Assembly (NCBI RefSeq): GCF_024171785.1 | Contig: NZ_JAMTCK010000016.1 | Span: 124,001 to 188,000, forward strand | DNA from: Goodfellowiella coeruleoviolacea | Lineage (GTDB): Bacteria > Actinomycetota > Actinomycetes > Mycobacteriales > Pseudonocardiaceae | Length of the DNA: 64,000 bases | Direction of reading: 5' to 3' | Part shown: positions 6,935 through 17,138 of the stretch, piece by piece | Layout: the number at the start of each line of letters is the position of its first letter | How positions within the stretch are numbered: position 1 is the first letter of the stretch | Translations under genes and position numbers: made by a program | The notes under the pieces: model-generated | Database searches by the model: none | Told to the model about the DNA's origin: nothing | Seen by the model: the letters and a program-made list of their open reading frames with translations, nothing else

Positions 6935-8947
6935 TCAGCGGTTGCCGCCGCCGATGTTGGGCGGGCTGCTGCCGCCCGTCGGGTCGAACCTGCCCACCTC
7001 GATGGTGATCGTGTCGGTCTTGCTGATCGAACTGCCCGCCCTGGGCGTGTGCTCCTGGATCTTGCCGTTCTCCCGGACGTCGAGCACCGGCGTCTGCTGC
7101 ACGTTGAAGCTGCCGGTCCAGCCCTTGCCCACCATCTCGCTCTGCGCCTGCTCCTCGGTCATCCCGGACAGGTCGGGCATCTCGAACTTGTTGCCCTTGG
7201 AGACCTGCAGCGTGACCTGGGTGCCCTTGGCGACCCTGCCGGCCTTCGGGGACTGGCCAACCACCTGGCCCTGCGGCTGGGTGCCGTCCACGTCCTGCCG
7301 CTGCACCGTGAACCCGGCCGCCTCCAACGACGACTTGGCGCTCTCGTAGGTCTGGCCGGTGTAGTCGTTCAACGTCACCTTCTCCTGGGCCTTGCCCAGG
7401 GTCACGGTGATCTCGATACCCGGATCGACCTTCTGGTTGGCCGGCGGCTGCGAGTCGATCACCTTGTCGATCAGGCTGGAGTCCTCGGTCTCCTCCTTGG
7501 TGGTGTTCGACGACATCTTCAGCCCGACCTCGGCCAGCTTGTTCTGGGCCTGGGTGATGGTCAGCCCCTTCAGGTCGGGCACGGCCACCTGGTCGGGGCT
7601 CCTGCCGACCTTGATCGTCACCGTCGAGCCCTTGTCCACCGACGTGCCCACGGCCGGGTCGACCTCGATGACGTTGCCGACCTGGTCGCTGGTGCACGGG
7701 GCCTTGCCGTCCGGGCCCGCCTGGCACGGCACCGGGGTGATCACCGGAGTCAGTCCCAGGGAGGACAGGTCACCGCGCGCCGCCGCCTCGGTCTTGCTGA
7801 TCACGTTCGGCACGGTGACCTTGTTGTCCGCGTTGTTCTGCGGGTTGTTGTTGCTCAACAACCCGCTGGTGATCCAGGCGACCAGACCGAGCACCGCCAG
7901 ACACAGCACCACGATCAACGCGATCGTCAGGTTCTTCTTGCGCTTGGCGCGGCGCTCGGCCTCGTCGTCATCGTCGGCGTCCAGGCCGACACCGGTCGAG
8001 GTCACCGCGCTGGGCCGGTGCCGCCCCGTCACCACCTCGGTGGGACGGGACTGGTTCATGATCGAGGTGCGGTCCTCCTCGGTCATCACCGCCGGCGCGG
8101 ACGGACGCTGCCCGGACAACACCCGGACCAGGTCACCGCGCATCTCCGCGGCCGACTGGTAGCGGTTGGCCGCGCCCTTGGCCATCGCCTTGAGCACGAT
8201 CGCGTCCAGCGCCGGGATCACGTTGGGGTTCAACGCCGACGGCGGCCGCGGCGCTTCTCGAACGTGCTGGTAGGCCACGGCCACCGGGGAGTCACCGGTG
8301 AACGGTGGCTCGCCGGTGAGCAGCTCGAACAGCACGCAACCGGCCGCGTACACGTCACTGCGGGCGTCGACCGCCTCACCCCGCGCCTGCTCGGGCGACA
8401 GGTACTGGGCGGTCCCTATTACCGCGGCCGTCTGGGTGACCGCCGCCTGCCCGTCGGCCACGGCGCGAGCGATGCCGAAGTCCATCACCTTGACCGCGCC
8501 GGTCTTGGTGATCATGATGTTCGCCGGCTTGACGTCGCGGTGCACGATGCCGTGCCGGTGGCTGAAGTCCAGGGCCGCGCACACGTCGGCCATGACCTCC
8601 ATGGCCCGCTTGCCCGGCAGGGGCCCCTGCGACTTGACGATGTCGCGGAGTGTTCGCCCGTCCACGTACTCCATGACGATGTAGGGGAGCGGACCGTACT
8701 CGGTCTGCGTCTCACCCGTGTCGTACACGGCGACAATGGCCGGGTGGTTCAGCGCCGCCGCGTTCTGCGCCTCGCGCCGGAACCGTTCCTGGAACTGGGG
8801 ATCGCGGGCGAGGTCGGCGCGCAGCACTTTCACCGCCACGTCCCTGCTGAGGCGGACGTCGCGGCCACCGTGGACCTCCGACATGCCGCCGTAACCGAGC
8901 GTGTCGCCCAGTTCGTAGCGGTTGGAGAGCAGTCGCGGAGTGCTCAT
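6935..8947 (-). CDS. pknB: Serine/threonine-protein kinase PknB with four PASTA domains
   Basis: A 670-aa transmembrane kinase that senses cell-wall fragments and phosphorylates division and peptidoglycan-synthesis proteins. Visible features are a Gly-rich loop (GYGGMSEV), catalytic Lys40 (VAVKVL), 'HRDVKPANIM', 'DFGIARA', the activation loop with 'TQTAAVIGTAQYLSPEQARG', a juxtamembrane Thr/Ser stretch, one transmembrane helix near residue 345 and four extracellular PASTA repeats. The size is close to M. tuberculosis PknB (626 aa) with a short Gly-rich tail. It is the last gene of the leftward fhaB-pstP-rodA-pbpA-pknA-pknB series, 103 bp after pknA. Confidence 0.97.
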   Translation of the reverse strand: MSTPRLLSNRYELGDTLGYGGMSEVHGGRDVRLSRDVAVKVLRADLARDPQFQERFRREAQNAAALNHPAIVAVYDTGETQTEYGPLPYIVMEYVDGRTLRDIVKSQGPLPGKRAMEVMADVCAALDFSHRHGIVHRDVKPANIMITKTGAVKVMDFGIARAVADGQAAVTQTAAVIGTAQYLSPEQARGEAVDARSDVYAAGCVLFELLTGEPPFTGDSPVAVAYQHVREAPRPPSALNPNVIPALDAIVLKAMAKGAANRYQSAAEMRGDLVRVLSGQRPSAPAVMTEEDRTSIMNQSRPTEVVTGRHRPSAVTSTGVGLDADDDDEAERRAKRKKNLTIALIVVLCLAVLGLVAWITSGLLSNNNPQNNADNKVTVPNVISKTEAAARGDLSSLGLTPVITPVPCQAGPDGKAPCTSDQVGNVIEVDPAVGTSVDKGSTVTIKVGRSPDQVAVPDLKGLTITQAQNKLAEVGLKMSSNTTKEETEDSSLIDKVIDSQPPANQKVDPGIEITVTLGKAQEKVTLNDYTGQTYESAKSSLEAAGFTVQRQDVDGTQPQGQVVGQSPKAGRVAKGTQVTLQVSKGNKFEMPDLSGMTEEQAQSEMVGKGWTGSFNVQQTPVLDVRENGKIQEHTPRAGSSISKTDTITIEVGRFDPTGGSSPPNIGGGNR

Positions 8948-9050
8948 GGGTGCGTCGTCCCGCTCCTAGTCAACGGTCGTCTGATTCTGCCTTTGTCTGC
9001 CGCAAGCCCCGGTTGTGCCTCATTCTGCCGTGCTGGCGCGGCCGGTTTGT

Positions 9051-10661
9051 TCATGCCCGCCCGCACCCCATCCGCACCACGTCGAACTTCTCGATCCTCG
9101 CCACGGAGCGGGGAACCGGAACAGCCGCCACACGAGACCCTCCGGTCGACACCCACTCAGCAACCGCGACACTGCGGTTGATACTCCCGAATCCGTGCGG
9201 CGTTGTCCCGGATTGGTCGGGAAAAGCGCCCTGGCCCGGAATCCCACCCGGAATCTGGTCCTGGTGGCCCGCGCCGGTGACACCACCCACCTGGTCGGTC
9301 CCCTCGGGCTCGACCGACCTGGTGTTCTGTCCGCCGGTGCGCCGCGGGGTGGCGTCCTGGTCCTCCGAGTCGACACCATGGTCCTCGCCCGGCACCACCT
9401 CGGATTCAGCGGGTTCCCGGGAACCCGACGTGCCGTGCCTCGGCTGTGCCGGACCGGTGCTGTCATCCCGCGGCGCGGCCATCCACGCGATGATGACACC
9501 CAGGACGATCACCACTCCCACCAGCACGGTGATCAGCACCCACAGGCCGGTCCGGCCGCGTTGCACCGGAACGTGGATCGGGGTGAACGTGCCGGTGGTG
9601 CTCAACGGCCCCGGCGGCGGTCCGGGCGGCGGGCCCTGCGGTGGTCCGGGAAGCGGACCGGGCTGTCCGACCGGCGCCGGCGGCAGCACCACCGGCTGCA
9701 TGCCGGGAACCGACCCCGGATGGGTCAGCGGGTGCTGGCCGTGCGGACCGGCGAGCATCGGCGGCACGCCCGGCGCCTGCGGGTGGTGGCCAACCATGGC
9801 CAGGCCGGACGGGGTCGGCAGGGGCTGGCCGGCGCGCACCGCGGTGACCGCCGAGGCGAACTCGCCACCACTGCGGTAGCGGTGCCGGGGGTCCTTGACC
9901 AGCGTGGCCTCGATCAGCGCCCGCGCACCCGGCGGCACGTCCGGCGGCAGCGGCGGGGCGATGTCCCGGATGTGCATCATCGCCACGGTCACCGCGTTCT
10001 CCGACAGGAACGGCCGGTGCCCGGCCAGGCACTCGTAGCCGCACACCGCCAGCGAGTACACGTCACTGGCCGGCTCGGCCTCGTGACCGAGCGCCTGCTC
10101 CGGCGCGATGTAGTGCGCCGTGCCCATCACCATGCCCGACCGGGTCACCGGGGCGGCGTCGGCCGCCTTGGCGATGCCGAAGTCGGTCAGCTTCACCGCA
10201 CCGGTCGGGGTCACCAGGATGTTGCCCGGCTTGACGTCCCGGTGCACCAGGCCGCGCTGGTGCGCGGCCTGCAACGCCACCCCGGCCTGCTCCAGGATGT
10301 CCAGGGTGCGGTCCGCGGGCAGCCGGCCCTCCCTGGCCAGGATCGCGGCCAGCGGCTCGCCCTCGACCAGCTCCATCACCAGGTAGGCGGTGTCCTGCGG
10401 GCCGTCGGGCACGGCCGCGGTCTCACCGTAGTCGTGCACCGCGGCGATGCCCGGGTGGTTCAGCGACGCGGTGGTCCGCGCCTCGATCCGGAACCGGTGC
10501 AGGAACTCGGCGTCCCCGCACAGCTCCGGCTTGAGCACCTTGACCGCGACGCGGCGGTCCAGCCGGGTGTCCGCGGCCTCCCACACCTCGCCCATGCCGC
10601 CGACAGCGATCCGCCGGGAAAGGCGGTACCGCTCGGCGAGCAACTGGCCGGATGTGAGCAT
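9051..10661 (-). CDS. pknA: Serine/threonine-protein kinase PknA
   Basis: A 536-aa kinase with catalytic domain at about residues 10-270 ('[10 protein letters not shown]', '[10 protein letters not shown]', '[10 protein letters not shown]', 'DFGIAKA', '[20 protein letters not shown]'). A long Pro/Gly-rich linker follows, then one transmembrane helix ('[25 protein letters not shown]') and an extracytoplasmic Thr/Gly/Asp-rich tail with no PASTA domains. PknA cooperates with PknB to control growth and cell shape. Its ATG overlaps the pbpA stop codon (TGATG). It is about 100 aa longer than mycobacterial PknA because of the disordered regions. Confidence 0.95.
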   Translation of the reverse strand: MLTSGQLLAERYRLSRRIAVGGMGEVWEAADTRLDRRVAVKVLKPELCGDAEFLHRFRIEARTTASLNHPGIAAVHDYGETAAVPDGPQDTAYLVMELVEGEPLAAILAREGRLPADRTLDILEQAGVALQAAHQRGLVHRDVKPGNILVTPTGAVKLTDFGIAKAADAAPVTRSGMVMGTAHYIAPEQALGHEAEPASDVYSLAVCGYECLAGHRPFLSENAVTVAMMHIRDIAPPLPPDVPPGARALIEATLVKDPRHRYRSGGEFASAVTAVRAGQPLPTPSGLAMVGHHPQAPGVPPMLAGPHGQHPLTHPGSVPGMQPVVLPPAPVGQPGPLPGPPQGPPPGPPPGPLSTTGTFTPIHVPVQRGRTGLWVLITVLVGVVIVLGVIIAWMAAPRDDSTGPAQPRHGTSGSREPAESEVVPGEDHGVDSEDQDATPRRTGGQNTRSVEPEGTDQVGGVTGAGHQDQIPGGIPGQGAFPDQSGTTPHGFGSINRSVAVAEWVSTGGSRVAAVPVPRSVARIEKFDVVRMGCGRA

Positions 10662-12130
10662 CAGCTTCCCCCCAGCACCGCACCGATGACCGCGCGCCCG
10701 ATCGGCGCCGCCACCGAGCCGCCAGTGGCCTCCAGCCCCCGGTCGCCCCCGTTCTCCACCAGGACGGCCACGGCCACCTCGGGCTTCTCCGCCGGAGCGA
10801 AGGCCACGTACCACGCGTGCGGGTTGGTGTTCTTCGGGTCGGTGCCGTGCTCGGCCGTACCGGTCTTGGAGGCGATGGTGACGCCCTGCAGCTTGCCGCC
10901 GCCACTGGTCCGCTGCTCCGAGGCGATCATCATGTCGCGCAGGGTGGCCGCGGTGGCCGGGGTGACCGCCTCGCCGACCTCCTCGGGATCGACCGTCTCC
11001 AGCTCCGACAGGTTGGGGCTGAGCACCTTGCTGACCAGGTGCGGCTGCATGCGCACGCCACCGTTGGCGATGGTCGCCGCCACCACCGCGTCCTGCAGCG
11101 GGGTCATCACCACGTCGCGCTGGCCGATGCCGCTCTGGTACAGCGCGGCCTTGTCCGGGATGTCACCCACCGACGACGGCTGCACGCGCAGCGGGATCTC
11201 CTGGCCCTGCTCGCCGAAACCGAACTTGGCCGCCTGCTCCTTGAGCTTGTCCGTGCCCAGGTCACCGGCCAGCTGGGCGAACGCCGTGTTGCACGAGCGG
11301 GCCAGCGCCTCCTGCAGCGATGCCGTCTGCCCGCTGCCGCACGTGGTGTGGTTGAAGTTCTCCAGCGTGGTGTTGGTGTTCGGCAGCTGGATCTCCGCCT
11401 GGGCGGGCAGCTGGGTGTCCTTGGTCGCCCCGTTCTCCAGCGCGGCGGCGGCCACCACCAGCTTGAACGTGGACCCGGGCGGGTAGATGTCCTGCACGGC
11501 CTTGTTGCGCAGCGGGTTGCCCTCGGCCTTGTCCAGTTCGGTGTAGGCGTTCTTCTGCGCTGCCTCGTCGTGCGTGGCCAACAGGTTCGGGTCGTAGGAC
11601 GGGGTGTTGACCATGGCCAGAATCTCGCCCGTGTCCGGCTTGATCGCCACGACCGATCCGGTGAAGCCCTTCTCGGTCATCTGGTTGTAGGCGGTCTCCT
11701 GCGCGGCCGGGTTGATGGTCAGCTGCACGCTGCCGCCCTGCGGGTCGCGCCCGGTGATCACGTCGGACAGCCGGTTCACGATCAGCCGGTCGTCGTCACC
11801 GTTGAGGACGTCGTCCTCGATCCGCTCCATGCCGGCGGAGCCGTAGCTGGTCGAGTAGTAGCCGGTGACCGGCGAGTAGATCAGGCCCTTGGGGTAGGTG
11901 CGCAGGTAGCGCAGCCGGTCGTTGGTCTCCTGCACGCTGGCCAGTGGCTGGCCGTCAGCCGCGATGATCTGGCCGCGCTTGCGGCCGTACTGGTCCAGCA
12001 GCACCCGCTGGTTGGCGTCGTTGGTGCGGTACCGCTCAGCGGCGATGATCTGCACGTAGGTGGCGTTGGCCAGCAGCAGCAACACCATCACCATCATGGC
12101 CAGGCCGACCCGGCGCATCGGCGTGTTCAT
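10661..12130 (-). CDS. pbpA: Penicillin-binding protein PbpA (class B transpeptidase)
   Basis: A 489-aa monofunctional transpeptidase that cross-links peptidoglycan, anchored by one N-terminal transmembrane helix (about residues 8-26). The penicillin-binding motifs are present: Ser-Thr-Phe-Lys with nucleophile Ser220 ('PPGSTFKL'), Ser-Cys-Asn in '[10 protein letters not shown]', and Lys-Thr-Gly in 'ASKTGTAEH'. Length matches mycobacterial PbpA (491 aa). It overlaps rodA by 4 nt (ATGA) and pknA by 1 nt, so the three are translationally linked. It is the cognate transpeptidase of the neighbouring RodA glycosyltransferase. Confidence 0.96.
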   Translation of the reverse strand: MNTPMRRVGLAMMVMVLLLLANATYVQIIAAERYRTNDANQRVLLDQYGRKRGQIIAADGQPLASVQETNDRLRYLRTYPKGLIYSPVTGYYSTSYGSAGMERIEDDVLNGDDDRLIVNRLSDVITGRDPQGGSVQLTINPAAQETAYNQMTEKGFTGSVVAIKPDTGEILAMVNTPSYDPNLLATHDEAAQKNAYTELDKAEGNPLRNKAVQDIYPPGSTFKLVVAAAALENGATKDTQLPAQAEIQLPNTNTTLENFNHTTCGSGQTASLQEALARSCNTAFAQLAGDLGTDKLKEQAAKFGFGEQGQEIPLRVQPSSVGDIPDKAALYQSGIGQRDVVMTPLQDAVVAATIANGGVRMQPHLVSKVLSPNLSELETVDPEEVGEAVTPATAATLRDMMIASEQRTSGGGKLQGVTIASKTGTAEHGTDPKNTNPHAWYVAFAPAEKPEVAVAVLVENGGDRGLEATGGSVAAPIGRAVIGAVLGGS

Positions 12131-13602
12131 GAGGGCCGCTCCACCATGACCGTGCTCTGGTCGGCGATGGCCGGCTGGGGCGGGCGCTTGGGCTTGCTGG
12201 TCGGCTGGGGCCGCCGCGCCGCGTCCGAGATCCGCAGCAGCAGTGCGATCAGGATGTAGTTGGCCAGCAGGGAAGACCCTCCCTTGGACAGGAACGGCGC
12301 GGTCAGACCGGTCACCGGGATGAGTGTGGTGACGCCGCCGACCACGACGAACACCTGCAGGCAGACGGCGAAGGAGAGACCAGCGCCGAGCAGTTTGCCG
12401 AACGAGTCGCGCACGGCCAGCGCGCTGCGCAGGCCGCGCAGTGCCAGCAGGCCGTAGAGCAGCAGGATCGCGGCCAGTCCGACAAAGCCGAGTTCCTCAC
12501 CGAGCGCGGCGGTGATGTAGTCGGTCTGCGCCTCGGGCACCAGGTCCGGCCGGCCGTTGCCAAGGCCGGTGCCGAACAGGCCGCCGGTGGCCAGGCCGAA
12601 CAGCGCCTGCGCCACCTGGAGGCTCTTGTCGTAGACGTCGTGCAGCGGGTGCAGCCAGTTGGCCACCCGGATCTGCACGTGACTGAACAACTGGTAGGCG
12701 ACCAGGCAGCCGCCCACGAACAGGGACAGGCCCAACACCACCCAGGCGGCCCGCTCGGTGGCGATGTAGAGCATCACCAGCACGATGCCGAAGAACAGCA
12801 GCGAGCTGCCCAGGTCCCGTTCCAGCACCAGCACGCCGATGGACACCAGCCAGGCCGCGATGATCGGGCCGAGGTCGCGAGCCCTGGGCAGGTCCATGCC
12901 GAGGAACCGGCGGCCGGCCGCGGTGAACAGGTCCCGCTTCGCCACCAGGAACGAGGCGAAGAAGATCATCAACATGATCTTGGCGAACTCACCCGGCTGG
13001 ATGCTGGCGAAGCCGAACTGCAGCCAGATCTTGGCGCCGTTGACCGGTCGGGACAGCGGCGCGGGCAGGATGCCGGGCAGGGCCAGCGCGACCAGGCCGG
13101 CCAAGCCGAAGGTGTAGCCCAACTTGGCCAGCGTGCGGTGGTTCTTCACCACCAGCAGGATGGCCACGAACAGCACCAGGCCCAGCGCGGTCCACACCAC
13201 CTGCTGCGGTGCCTCGGGCTCCCACACCGTCTTGCCCCTGCGCAGCGTGGACTCGATCTTGGCCAGGTCGATCCGGTGGATCATCACCAGGCCGAGCCCG
13301 TTGAGCAGGGCCGCGCACGGCAGGATCAGCGGGTCCGCGTACGGCGCCCAGCGGCGCACCGCCAGGTGGGCGGCGCCGAACAGCACCAGGAACGCCAGCC
13401 CGTAGTAGCCGACCTCCATGGTGATCGCCTGCTCCTGGTTGCCCTCGACCAGAACCAGTGAGAGCGTCACCATGAACGCGGCGAACGCCAACAACAACAG
13501 CTCGGTGTTGCGGCGCGTGGGTGGCTGCAGGTTGGGGGCGGTGGAGGTCGGGCCGCTCGCCCCGCCAGGGCTGCCTCCAGCCGTGGGAACAGGCGTGGTC
13601 AC
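12127..13602 (-). CDS. rodA: RodA/FtsW-family peptidoglycan glycosyltransferase
   Basis: A 491-aa SEDS-family integral membrane protein with about 12 hydrophobic helices. It polymerises lipid II into glycan strands together with PbpA. SEDS motifs include 'GAKIWLQFGFASIQPGEFAKI', 'LERDLGSSLLFFGIVLVMLY', and 'ALGEELGFVG' with 'PVTGLTAPFLSKGGSSLLANY' near the C-terminus. The N-terminus is a short Pro/Ser-rich tail. The GTG start at 13602 lies just after the pstP stop codon at 13604. Confidence 0.95.
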   Translation of the reverse strand: MTTPVPTAGGSPGGASGPTSTAPNLQPPTRRNTELLLLAFAAFMVTLSLVLVEGNQEQAITMEVGYYGLAFLVLFGAAHLAVRRWAPYADPLILPCAALLNGLGLVMIHRIDLAKIESTLRRGKTVWEPEAPQQVVWTALGLVLFVAILLVVKNHRTLAKLGYTFGLAGLVALALPGILPAPLSRPVNGAKIWLQFGFASIQPGEFAKIMLMIFFASFLVAKRDLFTAAGRRFLGMDLPRARDLGPIIAAWLVSIGVLVLERDLGSSLLFFGIVLVMLYIATERAAWVVLGLSLFVGGCLVAYQLFSHVQIRVANWLHPLHDVYDKSLQVAQALFGLATGGLFGTGLGNGRPDLVPEAQTDYITAALGEELGFVGLAAILLLYGLLALRGLRSALAVRDSFGKLLGAGLSFAVCLQVFVVVGGVTTLIPVTGLTAPFLSKGGSSLLANYILIALLLRISDAARRPQPTSKPKRPPQPAIADQSTVMVERPS

Positions 13603-13603
13603 C

Positions 13604-15094
13604 TTACCGATCCTTCCGGCAGTTCACGCCCGGGCTCTGCGACGGGCGCGACACCGAGGTCAACTCCTGGCTCGGCGAGGACTGCGCGCTGGAGTCGGTG
13701 ACCACACTCCCCGACGGGATGGAGAATCCGGCCGAGTTGGGCGCGCTGCTGACCGACGAGCTGGGCACACCGGCGCTGGACGTCGGCTGCACGCTGGACG
13801 ACTGCTGGTCGCCGCTGGGCTGCCCGCTGACCGGCTGCTCGGACTGGGGCTCGGTGATGCACGGGGGGAGCAGCCGCTCGGTGCGCAGCTCGGCGATGGC
13901 CGCGCGCGCGCCAGCCAGGCCGTCCACGTCGGTGATGCCGGTCCGCACCGTCTCCCGGGCGGCGCCCTGCAGGTCGTCCAGGTAGATCGGCTCGCAGTTC
14001 TGCTCGCCGGCCGGACACGACCCCTCGACCTGGGTGTGCAGGCTGACCCCGAGGATGCTGCCGGTCACCCCCTGGAAGATGACGACCTGGCGCTCCTCGT
14101 TGGCCCCGACGAAATACTGGCGCATCACCCAGTACCGCACGGCGAACAGGGCTCCGCCCGCCAGTGCCAGCACCAGCACCAGCAGCAGCAGCGTCCGCAG
14201 TCGCCGGCGCCGTTTACGGCCCGGGTCGGGAGGGTCCACCGGGGTCTCGAACCGCTGCACCGGGGGACGCGGCGGCGCGGTGATGGCGCCGGCCCTGGCC
14301 GCGGCCGAGTCCGGGGGTGGCTGCTCCTCGCTGCCGTCGCCGGCCGCACCGCCCACGATGGGCGCGTCCTCGCCGTAGTCGACGTCGACGACGTCGGCGA
14401 CGATGCAGGTCACGTTGTCCGGGCCGCCGCCGCGCAGCGCCAGCTCGATCATCCGGTCGGCGCAGGCCTGCGGGTCGGGGATCTGGATGGCCTCGCTCAG
14501 CGTCTCCAGGCTGACCACACCGGACAGGCCGTCGGAGCACAGCAGGTAGCGGTCGCCGGACCGGGCTTCGCGCACGGCGAGGCTGGGCTCCACCTCGTGG
14601 CCGGTCAGCGCCCGCAGCAGCAGCGAGCGCTGCGGGTGGTTCTCGGCCTCCTCCTGGGTGATCCGGCCCTCGTCGATCAGCGACTGGACGAACGTGTCGT
14701 CATGGGTGATCTGCGCGAACGTGCCGTTGCGCAGCAGATACGCCCGGGAGTCGCCGATGTGGACCAGGCCCAGCCGGCTGCCCGCGAACAGCACGGCGGT
14801 GAGCGTGGTGCCCATGCCGTCCAGCTCGGGGTCGCTGGCCACCAGCTCCGAGATGGCGCTGTTGCCGGAGAACACCGCCTCGCGCAACTGGCCGAGCAGG
14901 TCGTCGCCCGGTTCGTCGTCGTCGAGGTGGGCCAGTGCGGCGATGACAACTTTGCTGGCCACTTCACCCGCGGCATGGCCACCCATGCCGTCGGCGAGTG
15001 CGAGCAGGCGAGGGCCCGCGTACACGGAGTCCTGGTTGTTGGAGCGAACCAGGCCGCGATCACTGCGGGCTGCGTAGCGGAGGACGAGGGTCAT
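13604..15094 (-). CDS. pstP: PP2C-family serine/threonine phosphatase PstP
   Basis: A 496-aa membrane phosphatase that reverses PknA/PknB phosphorylation. The catalytic domain (residues 1-240) shows the PP2C metal-binding motifs 'DGMGGHAAGEVAS', 'GDSRAYLL', 'CSDGLSGVV' and 'GGPDNVTCIV'. A linker, one transmembrane helix (about residues 295-318, 'TLLLLVLVLALAGGALFAV'), and an extracellular domain with a Ser-rich C-terminus follow. Its ATG overlaps the fhaB stop codon by 4 nt (ATGA). Confidence 0.96.
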   Translation of the reverse strand: MTLVLRYAARSDRGLVRSNNQDSVYAGPRLLALADGMGGHAAGEVASKVVIAALAHLDDDEPGDDLLGQLREAVFSGNSAISELVASDPELDGMGTTLTAVLFAGSRLGLVHIGDSRAYLLRNGTFAQITHDDTFVQSLIDEGRITQEEAENHPQRSLLLRALTGHEVEPSLAVREARSGDRYLLCSDGLSGVVSLETLSEAIQIPDPQACADRMIELALRGGGPDNVTCIVADVVDVDYGEDAPIVGGAAGDGSEEQPPPDSAAARAGAITAPPRPPVQRFETPVDPPDPGRKRRRRLRTLLLLVLVLALAGGALFAVRYWVMRQYFVGANEERQVVIFQGVTGSILGVSLHTQVEGSCPAGEQNCEPIYLDDLQGAARETVRTGITDVDGLAGARAAIAELRTERLLPPCITEPQSEQPVSGQPSGDQQSSSVQPTSSAGVPSSSVSSAPNSAGFSIPSGSVVTDSSAQSSPSQELTSVSRPSQSPGVNCRKDR

Positions 15095-15549
15095 GAGCGC
15101 AGCTCGATCACCGTTTTGCCGATGCGGATCGGGACGCCGAGCGGGACCCGGAGGGGTGCCGTGACCTTCGCCCGGTCTAGATAGGTGCCGTTCGTGGAGC
15201 CGAGATCCTCCACGTACCAGTCGGTTCCACGCAGCGACAACCGCGCGTGACGGGTGGACGCGTAGTCGTCGTCGAGTACCAGGGTCGAGTCGTCGGCCCG
15301 GCCGATCAGGATCGGCCGCCCCTCAAGGGAGATGCGCGTGCCGGCCAACGCCCCGTGGGTGACCACGAGTTGCCTGGCCGCCTTGCCCCTGCGGCCCTTC
15401 TCCTTGTCCCGGCGGAAGCCGGGAGCCGACACGCGAAGTCCCGAAGCGGCGTAGAGATCCGAACGAACCACTCGAAGCGCAGCCAGCACGAACAACCAGA
15501 GCAGGATCAGGAACCCCGCTCTGGTCAGCTGCATCACCAGCTCTGGCAC
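15091..15549 (-). CDS. fhaB: FHA-domain protein FhaB (FipA)
   Basis: A 152-aa protein with an N-terminal transmembrane helix (about residues 10-27) and a C-terminal FHA domain. The phosphothreonine-binding loop motifs 'ILIGRADDSTL', 'STRHARL' and 'LGSTNGTYLD' are all present. In mycobacteria FhaB/FipA links PknA/PknB signalling to FtsZ and FtsQ. The GTG start at 15549 gives the usual family length (155 aa in M. tuberculosis). Confidence 0.94.
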   Translation of the reverse strand: MPELVMQLTRAGFLILLWLFVLAALRVVRSDLYAASGLRVSAPGFRRDKEKGRRGKAARQLVVTHGALAGTRISLEGRPILIGRADDSTLVLDDDYASTRHARLSLRGTDWYVEDLGSTNGTYLDRAKVTAPLRVPLGVPIRIGKTVIELRS

Positions 15550-15603
15550 TAGTTGTGAACGCTCCCGCCTGGAAGTGACGACTGCCGCTGCCTGCTCGAC
15601 CGC

Positions 15604-16818
15604 TCAGCCCTGTGTCCGGAAGACCAGTGAAGAGTGGCCGATGCGGACGACGTCGCCGTCCGCGAGTTGCCAAGTCTGCACCGGTGTGCCGTTCACCGTA
15701 GTGCCGTTTGTCGAACCGAGATCAGCGAGCATCGCACTCTGCCCGTCCCAGGTGATCTCCAGGTGCCTCCTGGAAACCCCGGTGTCGGGCAGACGGAAGT
15801 CCGCGTCCTGGCCGCGCCCGACCACATTACCGCCCTGCTTGAGGGAGTATGTCCGGTTGGAGCCGTCGTCGAGCTGGAGGCTGGCCTGCCGGGGACCGCT
15901 CTGCATGCCCGGCGGGACGTAGTTGCCGCCGGACGGGTCCTGGTAGCCGCCGGGCTGGCCGTAGCCCTGCTGGCCGTAGCCCTGGTCGTAACCGGGCTGG
16001 GCGCCGCCGTAACCCTGCTGGCCGTAGCCCTGGTCGTAGCCGCCGGGCTGGGCGCCGTAGCCCTGGTCGTAGCCGCCGGGCTGGGCGCCGCCGTAACCCT
16101 GGTCATACCCGGGCTGGGCGCCGTAGCCCTGGTCGTAACCACCGGGCTGGCCACCGCCGTAGCCCTGGTCGTAACCGGGCTGGGCGCCGCCGTAACCCTG
16201 CTGGCCGTAGCCCTGGTCGTAGCCGCCAGGCTGGGCGCCGTAGCCCTGGTCGTAGCCGCCGGGCTGGCCGTAGCCCTGCTGCTGGCCGTAGCCCTGGTCG
16301 TTGCCGTACTGGCCTTGTCCGTAGCCGTGCTGCCCCTGCTGGGCGTACGGGTCGCCCTCGGGGTACTGGCCGTAGCCGGGAGGCTGGCTCATGGATCGGT
16401 CTCCTGCGGTGCGAGGTGGTGCTGACCGTCGGCGTACGTCGGGGTCGACGGACGAGCTGGTTCGGAATTGTCCCGTGTGCAGCGCGTCGGAGCGCTCCAG
16501 GGAGACTACGACGTCACCATAGGTGTCCCATCCGTGCTCAACGAGATGTTCCTCCACGCAGTCAGCCAAGAGCTGCGTGATGCGCTGTTCAGCCTGCTCG
16601 TCGCCGGCCAGCTGGGCGTGGTCGGCCGATCCGAGCAGCACCTTGTAGTGGTTGGGGGCGAGCAGCCGGCCGCCCGCCAGCTCGCGGATGTTGACGTCGC
16701 ACTCCCGCTGCAGCGCCTGTGCTACCTCCTGGGGAACGACGCTGCCCCCGAACACCCGAGCGAAGGTGTTGCCGACGATGCCTTCGAGACGGCGCTCGAA
16801 GCGCTGCACGAGGCCCAC
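15604..16818 (-). CDS. fhaA: FHA-domain protein FhaA with DUF3662 domain and Gly/Tyr/Gln repeat linker
   Basis: A 404-aa protein. Residues 1-110 form the DUF3662 domain ('[38 protein letters not shown]'), about 130-300 is a low-complexity tract of GYDQGYG / [12 protein letters not shown] repeats, and the C-terminal 90 residues are an FHA domain ('[22 protein letters not shown]', '[11 protein letters not shown]'). FhaA binds phosphorylated MviN and PbpA in mycobacteria. GTG 16818 is preferred because GGGAGG is 8 nt upstream; the frame extends to 16836. Confidence 0.93.
   Translation of the reverse strand: MGLVQRFERRLEGIVGNTFARVFGGSVVPQEVAQALQRECDVNIRELAGGRLLAPNHYKVLLGSADHAQLAGDEQAEQRITQLLADCVEEHLVEHGWDTYGDVVVSLERSDALHTGQFRTSSSVDPDVRRRSAPPRTAGDRSMSQPPGYGQYPEGDPYAQQGQHGYGQGQYGNDQGYGQQQGYGQPGGYDQGYGAQPGGYDQGYGQQGYGGAQPGYDQGYGGGQPGGYDQGYGAQPGYDQGYGGAQPGGYDQGYGAQPGGYDQGYGQQGYGGAQPGYDQGYGQQGYGQPGGYQDPSGGNYVPPGMQSGPRQASLQLDDGSNRTYSLKQGGNVVGRGQDADFRLPDTGVSRRHLEITWDGQSAMLADLGSTNGTTVNGTPVQTWQLADGDVVRIGHSSLVFRTQG
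15950..16370 (-). repeat. Coding tandem repeats of fhaA linker
   Basis: The DNA encoding the Gly/Tyr/Gln/Asp linker of fhaA is built from imperfect repeats encoding GYDQGYG with A/Q/P/G spacers, in blocks of about 20-60 nt. Such tracts change length easily by slippage or recombination. Confidence 0.8.
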
Positions 16819-16955
16819 GGTCACTACCTCCCACACGGACGACTTCTCGACCCGATCGTATCCGGGCCGACGAGACGTGACACGGGTCCGTTTTAACCCT
16901 GGGCGGAAGTCGTGCTACGCTTCTGCGCGTCACCTCAAAGGGCTAGTGCCCGAGA

Positions 16956-17038
16956 GGGCGAGTGGCGGAATGGCAGACGCGCACGGTTCAGGTCCGTGTG
17001 TCCGAAAGGACGTGAGGGTTCAACTCCCTCCTCGCCCA
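16956..17038 (+). tRNA. leuT: tRNA-Leu (anticodon CAG)
   Basis: The acceptor stem pairs GGGCGAG (16956-16962) with CTCGCCC (17031-17037), followed by the discriminator A; CCA is not encoded. The anticodon stem-loop is CACGG-TTCAGGT-CCGTG, giving anticodon CAG. A long variable arm (GTGTCCGAAAGGACG region) and the T-loop GGTTCAACTCC identify a class II leucine tRNA. M. tuberculosis also has a tRNA-Leu (leuT) beside fhaA. Confidence 0.96.
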
Positions 17039-17096
17039 CTTGGGGTCGGTTGTGAAATCAGCCGAACCCGAGTGACGAAAACGAGCTGAGGCTCAA

Positions 17097-17135
17097 ACAG
17101 TGGGGCGGTCACCATCACGGTGGCCGCCCCACTGT
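17097..17135 (+). terminator. Hairpin terminator after tRNA-Leu
   Basis: ACAGTGGGGCGGTCACC pairs with GGTGGCCGCCCCACTGT through 17 positions, one of them a T-G wobble, around a 5-nt loop. A TGTTGTC tract follows. It lies 58 nt after the tRNA. Confidence 0.8.
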
Positions 17136-17138
17136 TGT

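Noticed and set aside
15950..16370. CRISPR-like array
   Set aside because: Repeats are in frame in fhaA, vary in length, and have no unique spacers; they encode a Gly/Tyr/Gln linker.
1..17040. Chromosomal origin (oriC) inside the window
   Set aside because: The gene order is origin-proximal, but no dnaA, dnaN, recF or dense DnaA-box array is present; only a three-box cluster at 3408-3478.
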